From assembly GCF_001650735.1 (NCBI RefSeq), contig NZ_LXVY01000002.1:62001-126000 (forward strand): a stretch of DNA of 64,000 nucleotides. The letters are read 5' to 3'. This document shows, one piece after another, positions 7,910-17,175 of the stretch. Positions within the stretch are counted from its first letter, which is position 1, and the number at the start of each line of letters is the position of its first letter. The notes below the pieces were generated by a model. It worked only from the letters and a program-made list of their open reading frames with translations. It made no database searches and was not told where the DNA came from. A program made the position numbers and the translations under genes. The stretch is from Sphingomonas sp. TDK1 (GTDB lineage Bacteria > Pseudomonadota > Alphaproteobacteria > Sphingomonadales > Sphingomonadaceae).

Positions 7910-9322
7910 ATGAACGCTTTCGAAGCACAGCGCGCCTTTGAGGAGCAGCTACGGGCGCATGCGCGCCCCGACGCCTCGGCGGGCCAGGTATGGCGCCGCT
8001 CCACGCTGCGCATGATGCTCTACACCGAATTGGTCCTGCTCGACAGTGCAGCCATCCTGCTCGGCTTCTACATTGCGGCCTGCACCCGCGACGGCAACTG
8101 GCTCTCGCTCGCCGGCGTCAATGTCGGCGTGTTCCTGTTGCCGATCACGCTCGGCACCGCGCTGGCCAGCGGCACCTATTCGCTAGCCTGTCTGCGCTAT
8201 CCCGTGAGCGGGGTGAAGAGCATCTTCTCCGCCTTCTTCTTCTCGATATTCGTCGTGCTGCTGGGCAGCTACATGCTTACCGCCGAGCTACCCTTGTCGC
8301 GCGTGCAGCTGGCCGAGGGCGCGGTGTTGGCGCTCACGCTGATCACGATGGGCCGCCTCGGCTTCCGCAGCCATGTGCGCGGGGCGACGGGCGGCAAGCT
8401 GCTCGACGAATTGGTAATCGTGGACGGCGTGCCGCTCGACGTGGCCGGCGATACGATCGCGCTGGATGCGCGGATCATCAATCTCTCGCCTAATCCGCGC
8501 GATCCGCAGATGCTTCACCGGCTGGGCACTGCGGTTTCTGGGTTCGACCGGGTGATCGTCGCGTGCAGCGAGGAGCATCGCGCCGTCTGGGCCTTGCTGC
8601 TCAAGGGCATGAACATCAAGGGCGAGATCCTCGTCCCGCAGTTCAACGCGCTGGGCGCGATCGGCGTCGACGCGTTCGACGGCAAGGACACGCTGGTGGT
8701 CTCGCAAGGGCCGCTCAACATGCCCAACCGCGCGAAGAAGCGGGCGCTGGATCTCGCGATCACCTTGCCCGCGTTGCTTGCGCTGGCGCCCCTGATGATC
8801 CTGGTGGCAATCGCCATCCGGCTGGAAAGCCCGGGCCCGATCCTCTTCGCGCAGGACCGCGTCGGCCGCGGAAATCGCCTGTTCAAGATCCTAAAGTTCC
8901 GGTCGATGCGCCAGACGCTGTGCGACGCCGACGGCAATGTCTCAGCCAGCCGCGACGATGATCGCATCACCCGGGTCGGCCGCTTCATCCGCAAGACGAG
9001 CATCGACGAATTGCCCCAGCTGCTCAACGTGCTTCGCGGCGACATGAGCGTGGTGGGGCCCCGCCCGCATGCGCTCGGGTCGCGCGCGGCCAACCATTTC
9101 TTCTGGGAAATCGACGAGCGCTACTGGCAGCGCCACACGCTCAAGCCAGGCATGACCGGGCTGGCACAGGTGCGCGGCTTCCGCGGCGCTACTGACCGTC
9201 GAGTCGATCTTACCAACCGCCTCCAGGCGGACATGGAATATATCGACGGTTGGGACATCTGGCGCGACATCACCATCCTGTTCAAGACGTTGCGGGTGAT
9301 CGTCCATTCCAACGCGTTTTGA
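7910..9322 (+). CDS. gelB: Undecaprenyl-phosphate glucose-1-phosphate transferase priming sphingan synthesis (GelB/SpsB-like)
   Basis: This 470-residue polyprenyl-phosphate sugar-1-phosphate transferase is of the WbaP/GumD type. The N-terminal part has about five membrane helices (to about 150), followed by a degenerate nucleotide-binding-like region. The catalytic C-terminal third carries the family motifs KRALDLAI, FAQDRVGRGNRLFKILKFRSM, KTSIDELPQLLNVLRGDMSVVGPRP and LKPGMTGLAQ. Start ATG at 7910 is chosen because a GAAGGAG site precedes it and the product then begins MNAFEAQRA as I recall for sphingan GelB/SpsB; an in-frame ATG at 7805 would add 35 residues. It should transfer glucose-1-phosphate to the lipid carrier as the first step of repeat-unit assembly. 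It is followed by the rml genes in the classic order. Confidence 0.93.
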   Translation: MNAFEAQRAFEEQLRAHARPDASAGQVWRRSTLRMMLYTELVLLDSAAILLGFYIAACTRDGNWLSLAGVNVGVFLLPITLGTALASGTYSLACLRYPVSGVKSIFSAFFFSIFVVLLGSYMLTAELPLSRVQLAEGAVLALTLITMGRLGFRSHVRGATGGKLLDELVIVDGVPLDVAGDTIALDARIINLSPNPRDPQMLHRLGTAVSGFDRVIVACSEEHRAVWALLLKGMNIKGEILVPQFNALGAIGVDAFDGKDTLVVSQGPLNMPNRAKKRALDLAITLPALLALAPLMILVAIAIRLESPGPILFAQDRVGRGNRLFKILKFRSMRQTLCDADGNVSASRDDDRITRVGRFIRKTSIDELPQLLNVLRGDMSVVGPRPHALGSRAANHFFWEIDERYWQRHTLKPGMTGLAQVRGFRGATDRRVDLTNRLQADMEYIDGWDIWRDITILFKTLRVIVHSNAF

Positions 9323-9432
9323 CGGCGAACCAGGCGACAGATGGCGCAGATAAATTTACAAGCGCGCCAGCGGCTGTGCAATTTTATTTCATTGTAGCGG
9401 CGGGCTTCGCCCGCATGATCGGGGAGTATTGA

Positions 9433-10311
9433 ATGAAGGGCATCATCCTTGCGGGGGGCAGCGGCACGCGCCTCTACCCCGCAACGCTGTCGATCTCGAA
9501 GCAGCTGCTTCCGGTCTATGACAAGCCGATGATCTTCTATCCCCTGTCGGTCCTGATGCTCACCGGCATCCGGGACATCCTGATCATTTCGACGCCGCGC
9601 GACCTGCCGATGTTTCAGGCGCTGCTGGGCGACGGGTCCGCCTTCGGTATCAACCTCAGCTATGCCGAGCAGCCGTCGCCGAACGGCCTGGCCGAAGCGT
9701 TTCTCATCGGCGCCGATTTCGTCGGCAACGATCCGAGCGCACTGATCCTGGGCGACAACATCTACCACGGCGAAAAGATGGGCGAGCGCTGCCAGGCAGC
9801 GGCGACCCAGGCATCGCAAGGCGGCGCCAACGTGTTCGCCTATCATGTCGACGATCCCGAGCGCTATGGCGTCGTTGCGTTCGACCCGGAGACGGGCGTC
9901 GCGACCAGCGTTGAAGAGAAGCCGGCGAACCCGAAGTCCAACTGGGCGATCACCGGCCTGTACTTCTACGACAAGGACGTAGTGGAGATCGCCAAGTCGA
10001 TCCGGCCCTCGGCGCGCGGCGAGCTTGAGATCACCGACGTCAATCGCATCTACATGGAACGCGGTGACTTGCACATCACGCGTCTCGGCCGCGGCTATGC
10101 CTGGCTCGATACCGGCACGCATGACAGCCTGCACGATGCCGGTTCGTTCGTTCGCACGCTCGAGCATCGTACCGGCGTCAAGATCGCCTGTCCCGAGGAA
10201 GTCGCCTTCGAGGCGGGCTGGCTCGGCGCCGAGGACCTGCTGAAGCGCGCCGCCGGGCTCGGCAAGACCGGCTATGCGTCGTACCTCCGCAAGTTGGTGG
10301 CAGCAGCATGA
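9433..10311 (+). CDS. rmlA: Glucose-1-phosphate thymidylyltransferase
   Basis: This 292-residue nucleotidyltransferase makes dTDP-glucose, the first step of dTDP-L-rhamnose synthesis. The N-terminal signature [17 protein letters not shown], the [12 protein letters not shown] segment, [10 protein letters not shown] and the VEEKP motif are all present, and length matches the family. The start has a GGGGAG site (GGGGAGTATTGAATG). The 110-base gap from gelB is AT-rich and contains a small GCGGGC/GCCCGC hairpin at 9400-9414, so it could hold an internal promoter. It overlaps rmlC by four bases. Supplies rhamnose for the sphingan backbone. Confidence 0.96.
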   Translation: MKGIILAGGSGTRLYPATLSISKQLLPVYDKPMIFYPLSVLMLTGIRDILIISTPRDLPMFQALLGDGSAFGINLSYAEQPSPNGLAEAFLIGADFVGNDPSALILGDNIYHGEKMGERCQAAATQASQGGANVFAYHVDDPERYGVVAFDPETGVATSVEEKPANPKSNWAITGLYFYDKDVVEIAKSIRPSARGELEITDVNRIYMERGDLHITRLGRGYAWLDTGTHDSLHDAGSFVRTLEHRTGVKIACPEEVAFEAGWLGAEDLLKRAAGLGKTGYASYLRKLVAAA

Positions 10312-10874
10312 CGCAGGTCCATCACCACGCGTTGTCCGGCGTCATCGAATTCACGCCACCCAAATATGGCGACCATCGCGGCTTCTTCTCGGAAGTGTTC
10401 AAGCAGTCCGTTCTCGACGCCGAGGGCGTCGAGGCGCGCTGGGTACAGGACAATCAGAGCTTCTCGGCCCAGCCCGGCACGATCCGCGGCCTGCACCTCC
10501 AGGCCCCGCCCTTCGCGCAGGCAAAGCTGGTTCGCGTGCTGCGCGGCGCGATTTTCGACGTCGCCGTCGACATCCGTCGCGGCTCCCCCACCTATGGCAA
10601 GTGGGTCGGCGTCGAGCTGTCGGCGGAGAAATGGAACCAGCTGCTGGTCCCCGCCGGCTATGCGCACGGCTTCATGACGCTCGTTCCGGATTGCGAGATC
10701 CTCTACAAGGTCAGCGCCAAGTACGCGAAAGACGAAGAAATGGCGATCCGCTGGGACGATCCCGACCTCGCCATCGCCTGGCCGGACATCGGCGTGGAGC
10801 CGGTCCTGTCCGAAAAGGACGCGATCGCGCCGTCCTTCGCCGACTTTAACACCCCCTTCTTCTATCAGGGCTGA
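10308..10874 (+). CDS. rmlC: dTDP-4-dehydrorhamnose 3,5-epimerase
   Basis: This 188-residue cupin epimerase shows the family's conserved path: [39 protein letters not shown] with the active-site His-Leu-Gln, the [16 protein letters not shown] strand, and the VPAGYAHGF motif. Start ATGA overlaps the rmlA stop. It converts dTDP-4-keto-6-deoxyglucose to dTDP-4-keto-rhamnose and is placed before rmlB, as in the gel and sps clusters. Confidence 0.96.
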   Translation: MTQVHHHALSGVIEFTPPKYGDHRGFFSEVFKQSVLDAEGVEARWVQDNQSFSAQPGTIRGLHLQAPPFAQAKLVRVLRGAIFDVAVDIRRGSPTYGKWVGVELSAEKWNQLLVPAGYAHGFMTLVPDCEILYKVSAKYAKDEEMAIRWDDPDLAIAWPDIGVEPVLSEKDAIAPSFADFNTPFFYQG

Positions 10875-10877
10875 GTC

Positions 10878-11939
10878 ATGCAGCAGACTTTCCTCGTCAC
10901 CGGCGGCGCTGGCTTCATCGGCTCGGCCGTGGTGCGCCATCTCGTCCGCCAGGGCGCGCGTGTCATCAATCTCGACAAGCTCACCTATGCCGGCAACCCG
11001 GCCTCGCTGACCGCGATCGAGAACGCGCCCAACTATCGATTCGTGCATGCCGACATCGCCGATACCGCGACGATCCTGCCGCTGCTGCGCGAAGAGCAGG
11101 TCGATGTCGTGATGCACCTCGCCGCCGAGAGCCATGTCGATCGCTCGATCGACGGCCCGGGCGAGTTCATCGAGACCAACGTCGTCGGCACCTTCAAGCT
11201 GCTCCAGTCGGCGCTGCAATATTGGCGCGAGCTGGAAGGCGAGAAGCGCGACACGTTCCGCTTTCACCATATTTCCACCGACGAAGTGTTCGGCGACCTG
11301 CCGTTCGACAGCGGCATCTTCACCGAAGACACGCCCTATGACCCCTCCTCGCCCTATTCGGCGTCGAAGGCGGCAAGCGATCACTTGGTCCGCGCCTGGG
11401 GCCACACCTATGGCCTGCCGGTGGTGCTGTCGAACTGCTCGAACAATTACGGGCCGTTCCACTTCCCCGAAAAGCTGATCCCGCTGACCATCCTCAACGC
11501 GCTGGAGGGCAAGCCCCTGCCCGTCTACGGCAAGGGCGAGAATATCCGCGACTGGCTGTATGTCGACGATCACGCCAAGGCGCTGGCGACCATCGCCACC
11601 ACCGGCAAGGTCGGCCAGAGCTACAATGTCGGCGGCCGCAACGAGCGGACCAACCTCCAGGTGGTCGAGACGATCTGCGATCTGCTCGACCAGCGCATCC
11701 CGCTGAAGGACGGCCGCAAGCGCCGCGAGCTGATCACCTTCGTCACCGATCGCCCCGGCCATGATCGCCGCTATGCGATCGACGCGACCAAGCTCGAGAC
11801 CGAGCTGGGCTGGAAGGCCGAGGAGAATTTCGACACCGGCATCGCCGCGACGATCGACTGGTATCTCGACAATGAATGGTGGTGGGGACCGATCCGCTCG
11901 GGCAAATATGCCGGCGAGCGTCTGGGCCAGACTGCCTGA
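10878..11939 (+). CDS. rmlB: dTDP-glucose 4,6-dehydratase
   Basis: This 353-residue extended short-chain dehydrogenase has the NAD-binding GGAGFIGS at residues 8-15, [12 protein letters not shown] in the middle, the dehydratase signature STDEVFGDL, and the catalytic YSASK (Tyr/Lys). Product is dTDP-4-keto-6-deoxyglucose. It lies three bases after rmlC, and its stop shares a base with the rmlD start (TGATG), so the four rml genes form one translationally coupled unit. Confidence 0.96.
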   Translation: MQQTFLVTGGAGFIGSAVVRHLVRQGARVINLDKLTYAGNPASLTAIENAPNYRFVHADIADTATILPLLREEQVDVVMHLAAESHVDRSIDGPGEFIETNVVGTFKLLQSALQYWRELEGEKRDTFRFHHISTDEVFGDLPFDSGIFTEDTPYDPSSPYSASKAASDHLVRAWGHTYGLPVVLSNCSNNYGPFHFPEKLIPLTILNALEGKPLPVYGKGENIRDWLYVDDHAKALATIATTGKVGQSYNVGGRNERTNLQVVETICDLLDQRIPLKDGRKRRELITFVTDRPGHDRRYAIDATKLETELGWKAEENFDTGIAATIDWYLDNEWWWGPIRSGKYAGERLGQTA

Positions 11940-12805
11940 TGCGCATCCTCGTCACCGGGCACGACGGTCAGGTCGCGCAGTCGCTCGGCGAGAAGGCGAT
12001 CGGCCATGACCTCGTCTTCACCAGCTATCCCGATTTCGATCTGTCGAAGCCGGAAACGATCGAGGCGGCGGTAGCGCGGATCCAGCCCGAGCTGATCGTC
12101 TCGGCGGCCGCCTATACCGCGGTCGACAAGTCCGAGAGCGAACCCGAGCGCGCCATGGCGATCAACGGCGACGGACCCGGCGTGCTGGCGCGCGCGGGGG
12201 CGAAGATCGGTGCGCCGATCATCCATTTGTCGACCGACTATGTGTTCGACGGTAGCCTTGATCGTCCCTGGCGCGAAGACGACCCCACCGGCCCGCTCGG
12301 CGTCTATGGCGCGACCAAGCTTGCCGGCGAGCAGGCAGTGCAGGCTTCGGGCGCCACGCATGCGGTGGTGCGGCTCGCCTGGGTCTACAGCCCATTCGGC
12401 AACAACTTCGTCAAGACGATGCTCCGCCTTGCCGAGACGCGCGACGTGCTGAACGTGGTGGAAGACCAATATGGCTGCCCCAGCTCGGCGCTGGACATCG
12501 CGCAGGCGATCCTGGCGGTCGTCGCGCGCTGGCAGAAGGATGGCGCGGCGAGTGGCCTCTATCACTTCGCCGGTTCGGGTGAGACCAACTGGGCCGAGTT
12601 CGCCGCGACGATCTTCGCGGAAAGTGCCCGGCGCGGCGGCCCTTCGGCCAGCGTCACGGGCATCCCGAGCTCGGAATACCCCACCCCTGCCAAACGCCCG
12701 GCCAATTCCCGGCTGGACTGCACGCGGTTCGCCGAGACTTTCGGCTACCGCGCGCCGGCTTGGCAGGAGTCGCTGGGCGTGGTGCTGGATCGCCTGCTCG
12801 GCTGA
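11939..12805 (+). CDS. rmlD: dTDP-4-dehydrorhamnose reductase
   Basis: This 288-residue reductase finishes dTDP-L-rhamnose. It begins [16 protein letters not shown] (NADPH-binding GxxGxxA-type motif), has AYTAVDKSE, the LSTDYVFDG strand and the catalytic YGATK. The ATG at 11939 overlaps the rmlB stop and matches family length; an upstream in-frame ATG at 11876 would only add residues overlapping rmlB. The next genes are on the opposite strand, and no intrinsic terminator is visible in the 17-base gap. Confidence 0.95.
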   Translation: MRILVTGHDGQVAQSLGEKAIGHDLVFTSYPDFDLSKPETIEAAVARIQPELIVSAAAYTAVDKSESEPERAMAINGDGPGVLARAGAKIGAPIIHLSTDYVFDGSLDRPWREDDPTGPLGVYGATKLAGEQAVQASGATHAVVRLAWVYSPFGNNFVKTMLRLAETRDVLNVVEDQYGCPSSALDIAQAILAVVARWQKDGAASGLYHFAGSGETNWAEFAATIFAESARRGGPSASVTGIPSSEYPTPAKRPANSRLDCTRFAETFGYRAPAWQESLGVVLDRLLG

Positions 12806-12822
12806 GCGACACGGGTGCGGCA

Positions 12823-13029
12823 TCAGCCCCGCCCGCCATGCTCCTGTTCCCGCCCGCGCAGCTGTGCGAGCACTCGCCGCTGCGCGCGCGTGCTCAGCTC
12901 CCGCCAATTCGCGATTTCGGCGGGCGTGCGCCAGCACCCCAGGCACAGCCGAATCTCCATGTCGAGGCGACAGACCTTGCGACAGGGCGATTCCGGCGGC
13001 GCGGGGGAGAAGCGCGGGAACAAGCCCAT
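12823..13029 (-). CDS. DUF1289 small cysteine-rich protein
   Basis: This 68-residue protein matches the DUF1289 pattern: SPCRKVCRLD, CLGCWRTPAEIANW and a C-terminal Arg/Gln-rich helix. The four cysteines (PCxxxC and CxxC) suggest a metal or Fe-S site; family function is unknown. Its start shares one base with the stop of the upstream 2OG-oxygenase-like gene (TGATG on the minus strand), so the two are co-translated. It is convergent with rmlD. Confidence 0.82.
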   Translation of the reverse strand: MGLFPRFSPAPPESPCRKVCRLDMEIRLCLGCWRTPAEIANWRELSTRAQRRVLAQLRGREQEHGGRG

Positions 13030-13904
13030 CAGCGCTTGAAGTTCAGCCCGGTCTTCCGAGCGAACTTGGCGAGGCCGTTGATCACCGGCGTCGGCGCATG
13101 ATCGCGGATTACTGCCTTCACCCGGTGCAGCGGCGTACGCTTGTCATGCTCGGAGACCGCTTTCCAGCGCACGAAATTGGAATAGCCCAGCCCCTCCGTG
13201 TCCTCCTCGGCGCTGTAGTAATAGAGCGCGAGCGAGTTGCGGCGGATACCCGACGGCGTCTTCAGCGGGAAGGGTTGCCCGTGCCACGACTTGCCGGACA
13301 CCCGGAAGATCGCCAGCCGGTTGAACCTGGGCGCGATGCTGGACACGCAGTTGGTAGCGCCCTCGTCCCAAAGTTCCAGATTGCCGCCCCATTCGTCCTG
13401 CCAGTCGGGCGTGCAATAGTAGATGCAATTGATCTGTTGGCTCAGCTTTTTATTGGGATGGCGCGAGGCATCGATGTGCAGCATCAACCGACCGCCCGAT
13501 CCGGTGGAATGCAATCCGCAGCCATAATGGTTGGGGTCGGGCAGCAAATGCTTGCGGGCCGTCAGCCGGTCGAGGAAGTTGCAGAACAGGCCCGACTGGA
13601 ACTGCATCATCATCAGGCGGACCAGCGGCGGAAACTGCTCCTCGTCGGAAGTGGTGATCTTCTCGATCTTCCGATCGCCGCTATGCGCGCTGTCCCCCGG
13701 CCCTTCGAGGCGCCAATTGATGCTATCCAGCCCAGGAAAGGCGCCGGCGATCCGCCGCGCCATGTCCTCGGGCAGAAAATTGTCAATCGCCACATGCTCA
13801 TAGGGCTCGGCGTTCGCGAATTGCTCCTGATACTGGTCGGCAAGGGCATTCAGCCGCTCGCGTGTGAAGAAATGGAAGTCCGCAATACTGGCTTCGATGG
13901 TCAC
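13029..13904 (-). CDS. 2-oxoglutarate/Fe(II)-dependent oxygenase-like protein beside the rml operon
   Basis: This 291-residue protein has the facial-triad pattern of 2OG-Fe(II) hydroxylases: His143-x-Asp145 in LHIDAS, His208 in SWHGQP, and a downstream Arg near 219 in RRNSLALYYYS that could bind the 2OG carboxylate. Spacing fits the prolyl-hydroxylase-like superfamily. No signal peptide is seen. Start is GTG at 13904 with a GGGGGG-type ribosome site. It heads a two-gene unit with the DUF1289 gene. The position directly after rmlD corresponds to the conserved downstream ORFs (Urf31/Urf34) of described sphingan loci, but I cannot say which is which. The substrate is unknown; tailoring of a sugar or of a cluster protein are both possible. 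Confidence 0.75.
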   Translation of the reverse strand: MTIEASIADFHFFTRERLNALADQYQEQFANAEPYEHVAIDNFLPEDMARRIAGAFPGLDSINWRLEGPGDSAHSGDRKIEKITTSDEEQFPPLVRLMMMQFQSGLFCNFLDRLTARKHLLPDPNHYGCGLHSTGSGGRLMLHIDASRHPNKKLSQQINCIYYCTPDWQDEWGGNLELWDEGATNCVSSIAPRFNRLAIFRVSGKSWHGQPFPLKTPSGIRRNSLALYYYSAEEDTEGLGYSNFVRWKAVSEHDKRTPLHRVKAVIRDHAPTPVINGLAKFARKTGLNFKR

Positions 13905-13994
13905 GATTCGGTTCCCCCCGGAAAAACTACGGAGGAGTATCTACATCCGGACACACCGGCGAAAGATGGAATCACGACGCGGCGATTATAGCAT

Positions 13995-14816
13995 TCAGCC
14001 CTTTCGGTCCCGGATCCGGACGACCAGCGGCTTGATCAGCTTGATCGCTGCCTCTCGCAGCACTCGGACCGGAGACGCGACCAGATGATCGAAGACGACT
14101 CCAGCACCGCTTACTCGCTCGGCTGCGACATCTTCGCGAATCTTGAACGAGTTGATGATCTCCACATCCGATACCAGCCTGCCCTTGATCCGATTGGTGA
14201 CATTTTCGCCATGCACCACTTGCAGCCACAATGGCCGCGAGGGGACTTGAACGATCGTCCATTTCTCGCCCAGCTCGTGGTGTGACTTGGCCCAGATCGT
14301 CTCTACCCCAGCAAGATCGCGCTCCACCAACGAGGTAAACGGATTGCTGTGATCGCTCGCGGTATAGAGCTGACCGTTCCGCATCGCGATGCCTTGGGTG
14401 AAGTTCAGCACCGTGCGTGGCGGCGCGTCTGCCGCCTCGGCCTGCACTCGCGCAACGAAGTCGCTCGAGAGTGCGTCGTCATTGTCAAGGCGGGTGGTTA
14501 CGATCAACTGCTCGCCGGGCATCGCGAGCCCGCGAACGTCATCGGCGATCATCCCCTTATCAAACATCGCAACATAGCGCGGGGTGAAGTTGAAGATCTG
14601 TCGATCGCGCTCGATCCGTTCGCGGAACTCGGCGGGCGTATCCTTGTCGAAATAGACCAGCCAATGAAAGTTGCGCTCGGTCTGCCCGGCGATGCTCGGC
14701 AGGCAGAACTGCTCGAACAACCCGAAACGCCGATCAAGCCAGCCGGGCGAGTTGCGGATCGCGACCTCGCGGCCCGGGCTGGCGATGTTGAAGCGCGTCA
14801 GGATCACGTGAAGCAT
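13995..14816 (-). CDS. Putative rhamnosyltransferase-like glycosyltransferase flanking the sphingan cluster
   Basis: This 273-residue protein resembles the 'putative rhamnosyl transferase' family. It starts LHVILTRFNIASPG, has FCLPSIAGQTERNFHWLVYFDKDTP (the first strands of a GT-A fold), TTRLDNDDALS (a DxDD acidic motif expected to bind the nucleotide-sugar metal) and a C-terminal LVVRIRDRKG. No membrane segment is evident. It is transcribed away from the cluster end as a single gene, 90 bases upstream of the oxygenase-like gene on the same strand. It may add a side sugar to the sphingan or modify another surface glycan; the acceptor is unknown. Confidence 0.75.
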   Translation of the reverse strand: MLHVILTRFNIASPGREVAIRNSPGWLDRRFGLFEQFCLPSIAGQTERNFHWLVYFDKDTPAEFRERIERDRQIFNFTPRYVAMFDKGMIADDVRGLAMPGEQLIVTTRLDNDDALSSDFVARVQAEAADAPPRTVLNFTQGIAMRNGQLYTASDHSNPFTSLVERDLAGVETIWAKSHHELGEKWTIVQVPSRPLWLQVVHGENVTNRIKGRLVSDVEIINSFKIREDVAAERVSGAGVVFDHLVASPVRVLREAAIKLIKPLVVRIRDRKG

Positions 14817-15036
14817 CGGTAATCAGCCCCGGTCTGCGATAAGGAACAGGCACGGCCGCATTCGCCATCGACGGGGCCCGCCGCACCGCCGCTGCCGGCG
14901 GTTCTTGCCGTGCGACGATCGGGTAAGGGATATTCCATAGGCGGGCAACCGACTATTGCTGCGCCGCGCCATACGCACATTTGGCAAGCCACAAAACGAC
15001 TTGCCGCCCGAGCACGCGGCCCTTAACCGTCCCCCC

Positions 15037-15945
15037 GTGTCCGAAGCCCGCCCCGACCGCATCGCCACCGGCCTGGCGCTTCGCCTGTTCGCCATCGCCT
15101 GCATGTCGACCATGTCGGCGCTCATCAAGATGTCGGAACTGCGCGGCGCCTCGCTGATCGAGACGATGTTCCACCGCCAGCTCTGGGCGGTCCCGCTGGT
15201 CACCCTGTGGGTGGCGATGGGTCCCGGCCTCAAGTCGCTCAAGACCGCACGCTTCGGCGCGCATGTCTGGCGCACCGCGGTGGGGCTTACCGGCATGATC
15301 TTCACCTTCGGCGCGGTGATCCTGCTGCCGCTGGCCGAGGCGCAGACCTTCCAGTTTACCGTCCCCATCTTCGCGACCCTGCTCGGCGCGCTACTGCTCG
15401 GCGAGCCCACCGGGTGGCACCGCTGGGGCGCGGTGATCCTGGGCTTTGTCGGCGTGCTGATCGTCGTCCAGCCGGGGCGCGAAGCTATTCCGATCTTCGG
15501 TGCATTTGTGGGACTCATGGCGGCGCTGTTCGTGGCCATCGTCGCGATCACGCTGCGGCAGATCGGCAGGACCGAAAGCGCCGGCACTACGGTATTCTGG
15601 TTCTCGCTGCTGTCCGTACCCGTGCTGGGCGCGATCTATGTGTTCAATTACCGGCCGCACGATCCGCAGACCTGGGCGCTGCTGATCGCCACCGGGCTGG
15701 TCGGCGGCGTCGGCCAGCTGGCCCTTACCGGCGCGATGCGCTTCGCGCCGGTCTCCGCGGTTGTGCCGATGGATTATTCGGGCCTGATCTGGGCAACGCT
15801 CTACGGTTGGCTGCTGTTTGACGTGTTCCCGACCTTCTCGACCTGGCTCGGCGCGCCGGTGATCATCGCCAGCGGGCTCTACATCGTTTATCGAGAACAG
15901 AAGCTGGCGCGCGGCCAGGCTAGCTACGCCGAAACGCCACTATGA
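15037..15945 (+). CDS. EamA/DMT-family transporter
   Basis: This membrane protein of about 302 residues has ten predicted helices arranged as two EamA repeats. The first runs from ATGLALRLFAIACMSTM and includes LLGALLLGEPTGWHRWGAVILGFVGV. The second includes LTGAMRFAPVSAVVPMDYSGLIWATLYGWLLFDVFP. These are typical drug/metabolite transporter sequences; the substrate is unknown. I chose GTG at 15037 because it removes a non-hydrophobic leader; TTG at 14956 is possible and neither has a strong ribosome site. Its 3' end overlaps the convergent DUF938 gene by 26 bases. Confidence 0.85.
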   Translation: MSEARPDRIATGLALRLFAIACMSTMSALIKMSELRGASLIETMFHRQLWAVPLVTLWVAMGPGLKSLKTARFGAHVWRTAVGLTGMIFTFGAVILLPLAEAQTFQFTVPIFATLLGALLLGEPTGWHRWGAVILGFVGVLIVVQPGREAIPIFGAFVGLMAALFVAIVAITLRQIGRTESAGTTVFWFSLLSVPVLGAIYVFNYRPHDPQTWALLIATGLVGGVGQLALTGAMRFAPVSAVVPMDYSGLIWATLYGWLLFDVFPTFSTWLGAPVIIASGLYIVYREQKLARGQASYAETPL

Positions 15946-16549
15946 GGTTGTTGGCGGGCATCGCCACCCGACGCTCGAATACCAGCCCCCTCGATTCCGC
16001 CGCCGCAACGACCTCCTCCAGCAACCGGAGTCCCCAGACCGGGTTTCGTGCGCGCAGCGACTGATCGAATTCCTCATTCGAAGGTGCGGTAGGCACGCCT
16101 GCCTCACGATAAGGCCCGTACAGGATCAGCGGTCCGCCCGGCGGCAATACTCTCTCCGCCCCCATCATGAGACCCAGCGTCGCCTCCCATGGGCTGATAT
16201 GCACCATGTTGATGCACAGGATCGCATCGGCATGCAGGACCGGCCACGCCGGCGCCGCCGCATCCAGCGCCACCGGCGCGCGGACATTAGCCAGCCCCTC
16301 GCACCACGCCGCGATCGAACCGAGCGCATCGGGATCGGGATCGCTCGGATGCCATTCCAGCTTGGGGAAATGCTCGGCAAAATAGGCGCAATGCTCGCCG
16401 CTGCCGCTCGCCACTTCGAGCACACGGCCGGCGGCAGGCAGGAGCGCGCCGAGCATCGTCGCGATCGGTGCGCGGTTGCGCAGCGTCGCGGGAGCATGGC
16501 GTCGCACACCTTCGGGCGGGGCAAGCCAGCTGCGCTCACGATCGCTCAT
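15920..16549 (-). CDS. DUF938 SAM-dependent methyltransferase-like protein
   Basis: This 209-residue class I methyltransferase fold has the SAM-binding loop VLEVASGSGEHCAYFAEHFP near residue 43, the acidic-strand segment WHPSDPDPDALGS, and the DUF938 signature INMVHISPWEATLGLM. The fold is confident but the substrate is unknown. It starts four bases inside the end of the upstream DUF1453-like gene (ATGA overlap), so they form a small operon. Its 3' end overlaps the convergent EamA gene by 26 bases. Confidence 0.88.
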   Translation of the reverse strand: MSDRERSWLAPPEGVRRHAPATLRNRAPIATMLGALLPAAGRVLEVASGSGEHCAYFAEHFPKLEWHPSDPDPDALGSIAAWCEGLANVRAPVALDAAAPAWPVLHADAILCINMVHISPWEATLGLMMGAERVLPPGGPLILYGPYREAGVPTAPSNEEFDQSLRARNPVWGLRLLEEVVAAAESRGLVFERRVAMPANNLIVAFRRS

Positions 16550-17049
16550 GCCGCCGCGCGCGCCTGGGCAAGCAGCCGCTTGCCGCGCAGGTACATCTCG
16601 ACCCGCATCGCGCTGAACAGCCCCAGCGCCATCGTCCCGAAGGCCTGGGTGAGCAGCATCACGTCGAGGTGCAGCGCAGAGCCCTCGGCCTGCCCGACCA
16701 GCTTGATCGCGATCAGCACGACGATGAACAGCAGACCGCCAATCGACGCCTTCTGGTTGAGCTGGTGGGTGGCGGGATCGACCGAGAGCTGCATCAGCTT
16801 GCCGCGCTGCCACCCCAGCCCCGCGCCGACCACCAGCGCGGCGGCGCACAGCGCACAGCCGCCGAGGCTCGGCTGCGCCTGGACGAACAGGCTGGCGACG
16901 AGCAGCGCATAGAGGCTGGGCACGATCCACAGCCGCTCCAGGGTGAGCGGTCGCGCCTTCGACATGCCGCGAAGGCGAAGCGCGAGGATCAGGCCTATGA
17001 CGAGCGCGGTGATGCCGTAGCGGATCAGGTGCGGCGTATCGAACTGCAT
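16546..17049 (-). CDS. CcdC/DUF1453-like integral membrane protein
   Basis: This 167-residue protein has about four to five hydrophobic helices: YGITALVIGLILALRLR, LWIVPSLYALLVASLF, CALCAAALVVGAGLGWQRGK and IGGLLFIVVLIAIKL. A basic RLRGMSKARPL loop follows helix one. The overall pattern resembles CcdC/DUF1453 proteins; function is unknown. Start ATG at 17049 is preceded by GGGGGAC. It is the first gene of a two-gene unit with the DUF938 methyltransferase. Confidence 0.75.
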   Translation of the reverse strand: MQFDTPHLIRYGITALVIGLILALRLRGMSKARPLTLERLWIVPSLYALLVASLFVQAQPSLGGCALCAAALVVGAGLGWQRGKLMQLSVDPATHQLNQKASIGGLLFIVVLIAIKLVGQAEGSALHLDVMLLTQAFGTMALGLFSAMRVEMYLRGKRLLAQARAAA

Positions 17050-17175
17050 GGCGGAGTCCCCCGGAATCGATGCGGTGCAGCATAAGGGGAAGCGCGGCGG
17101 CGTCAAAACGCCGTTTTCACGCCGTGTCCCGGACCGCGACGCCGATCGCGGCCCGATCTTGATGGTGGCTCGACG

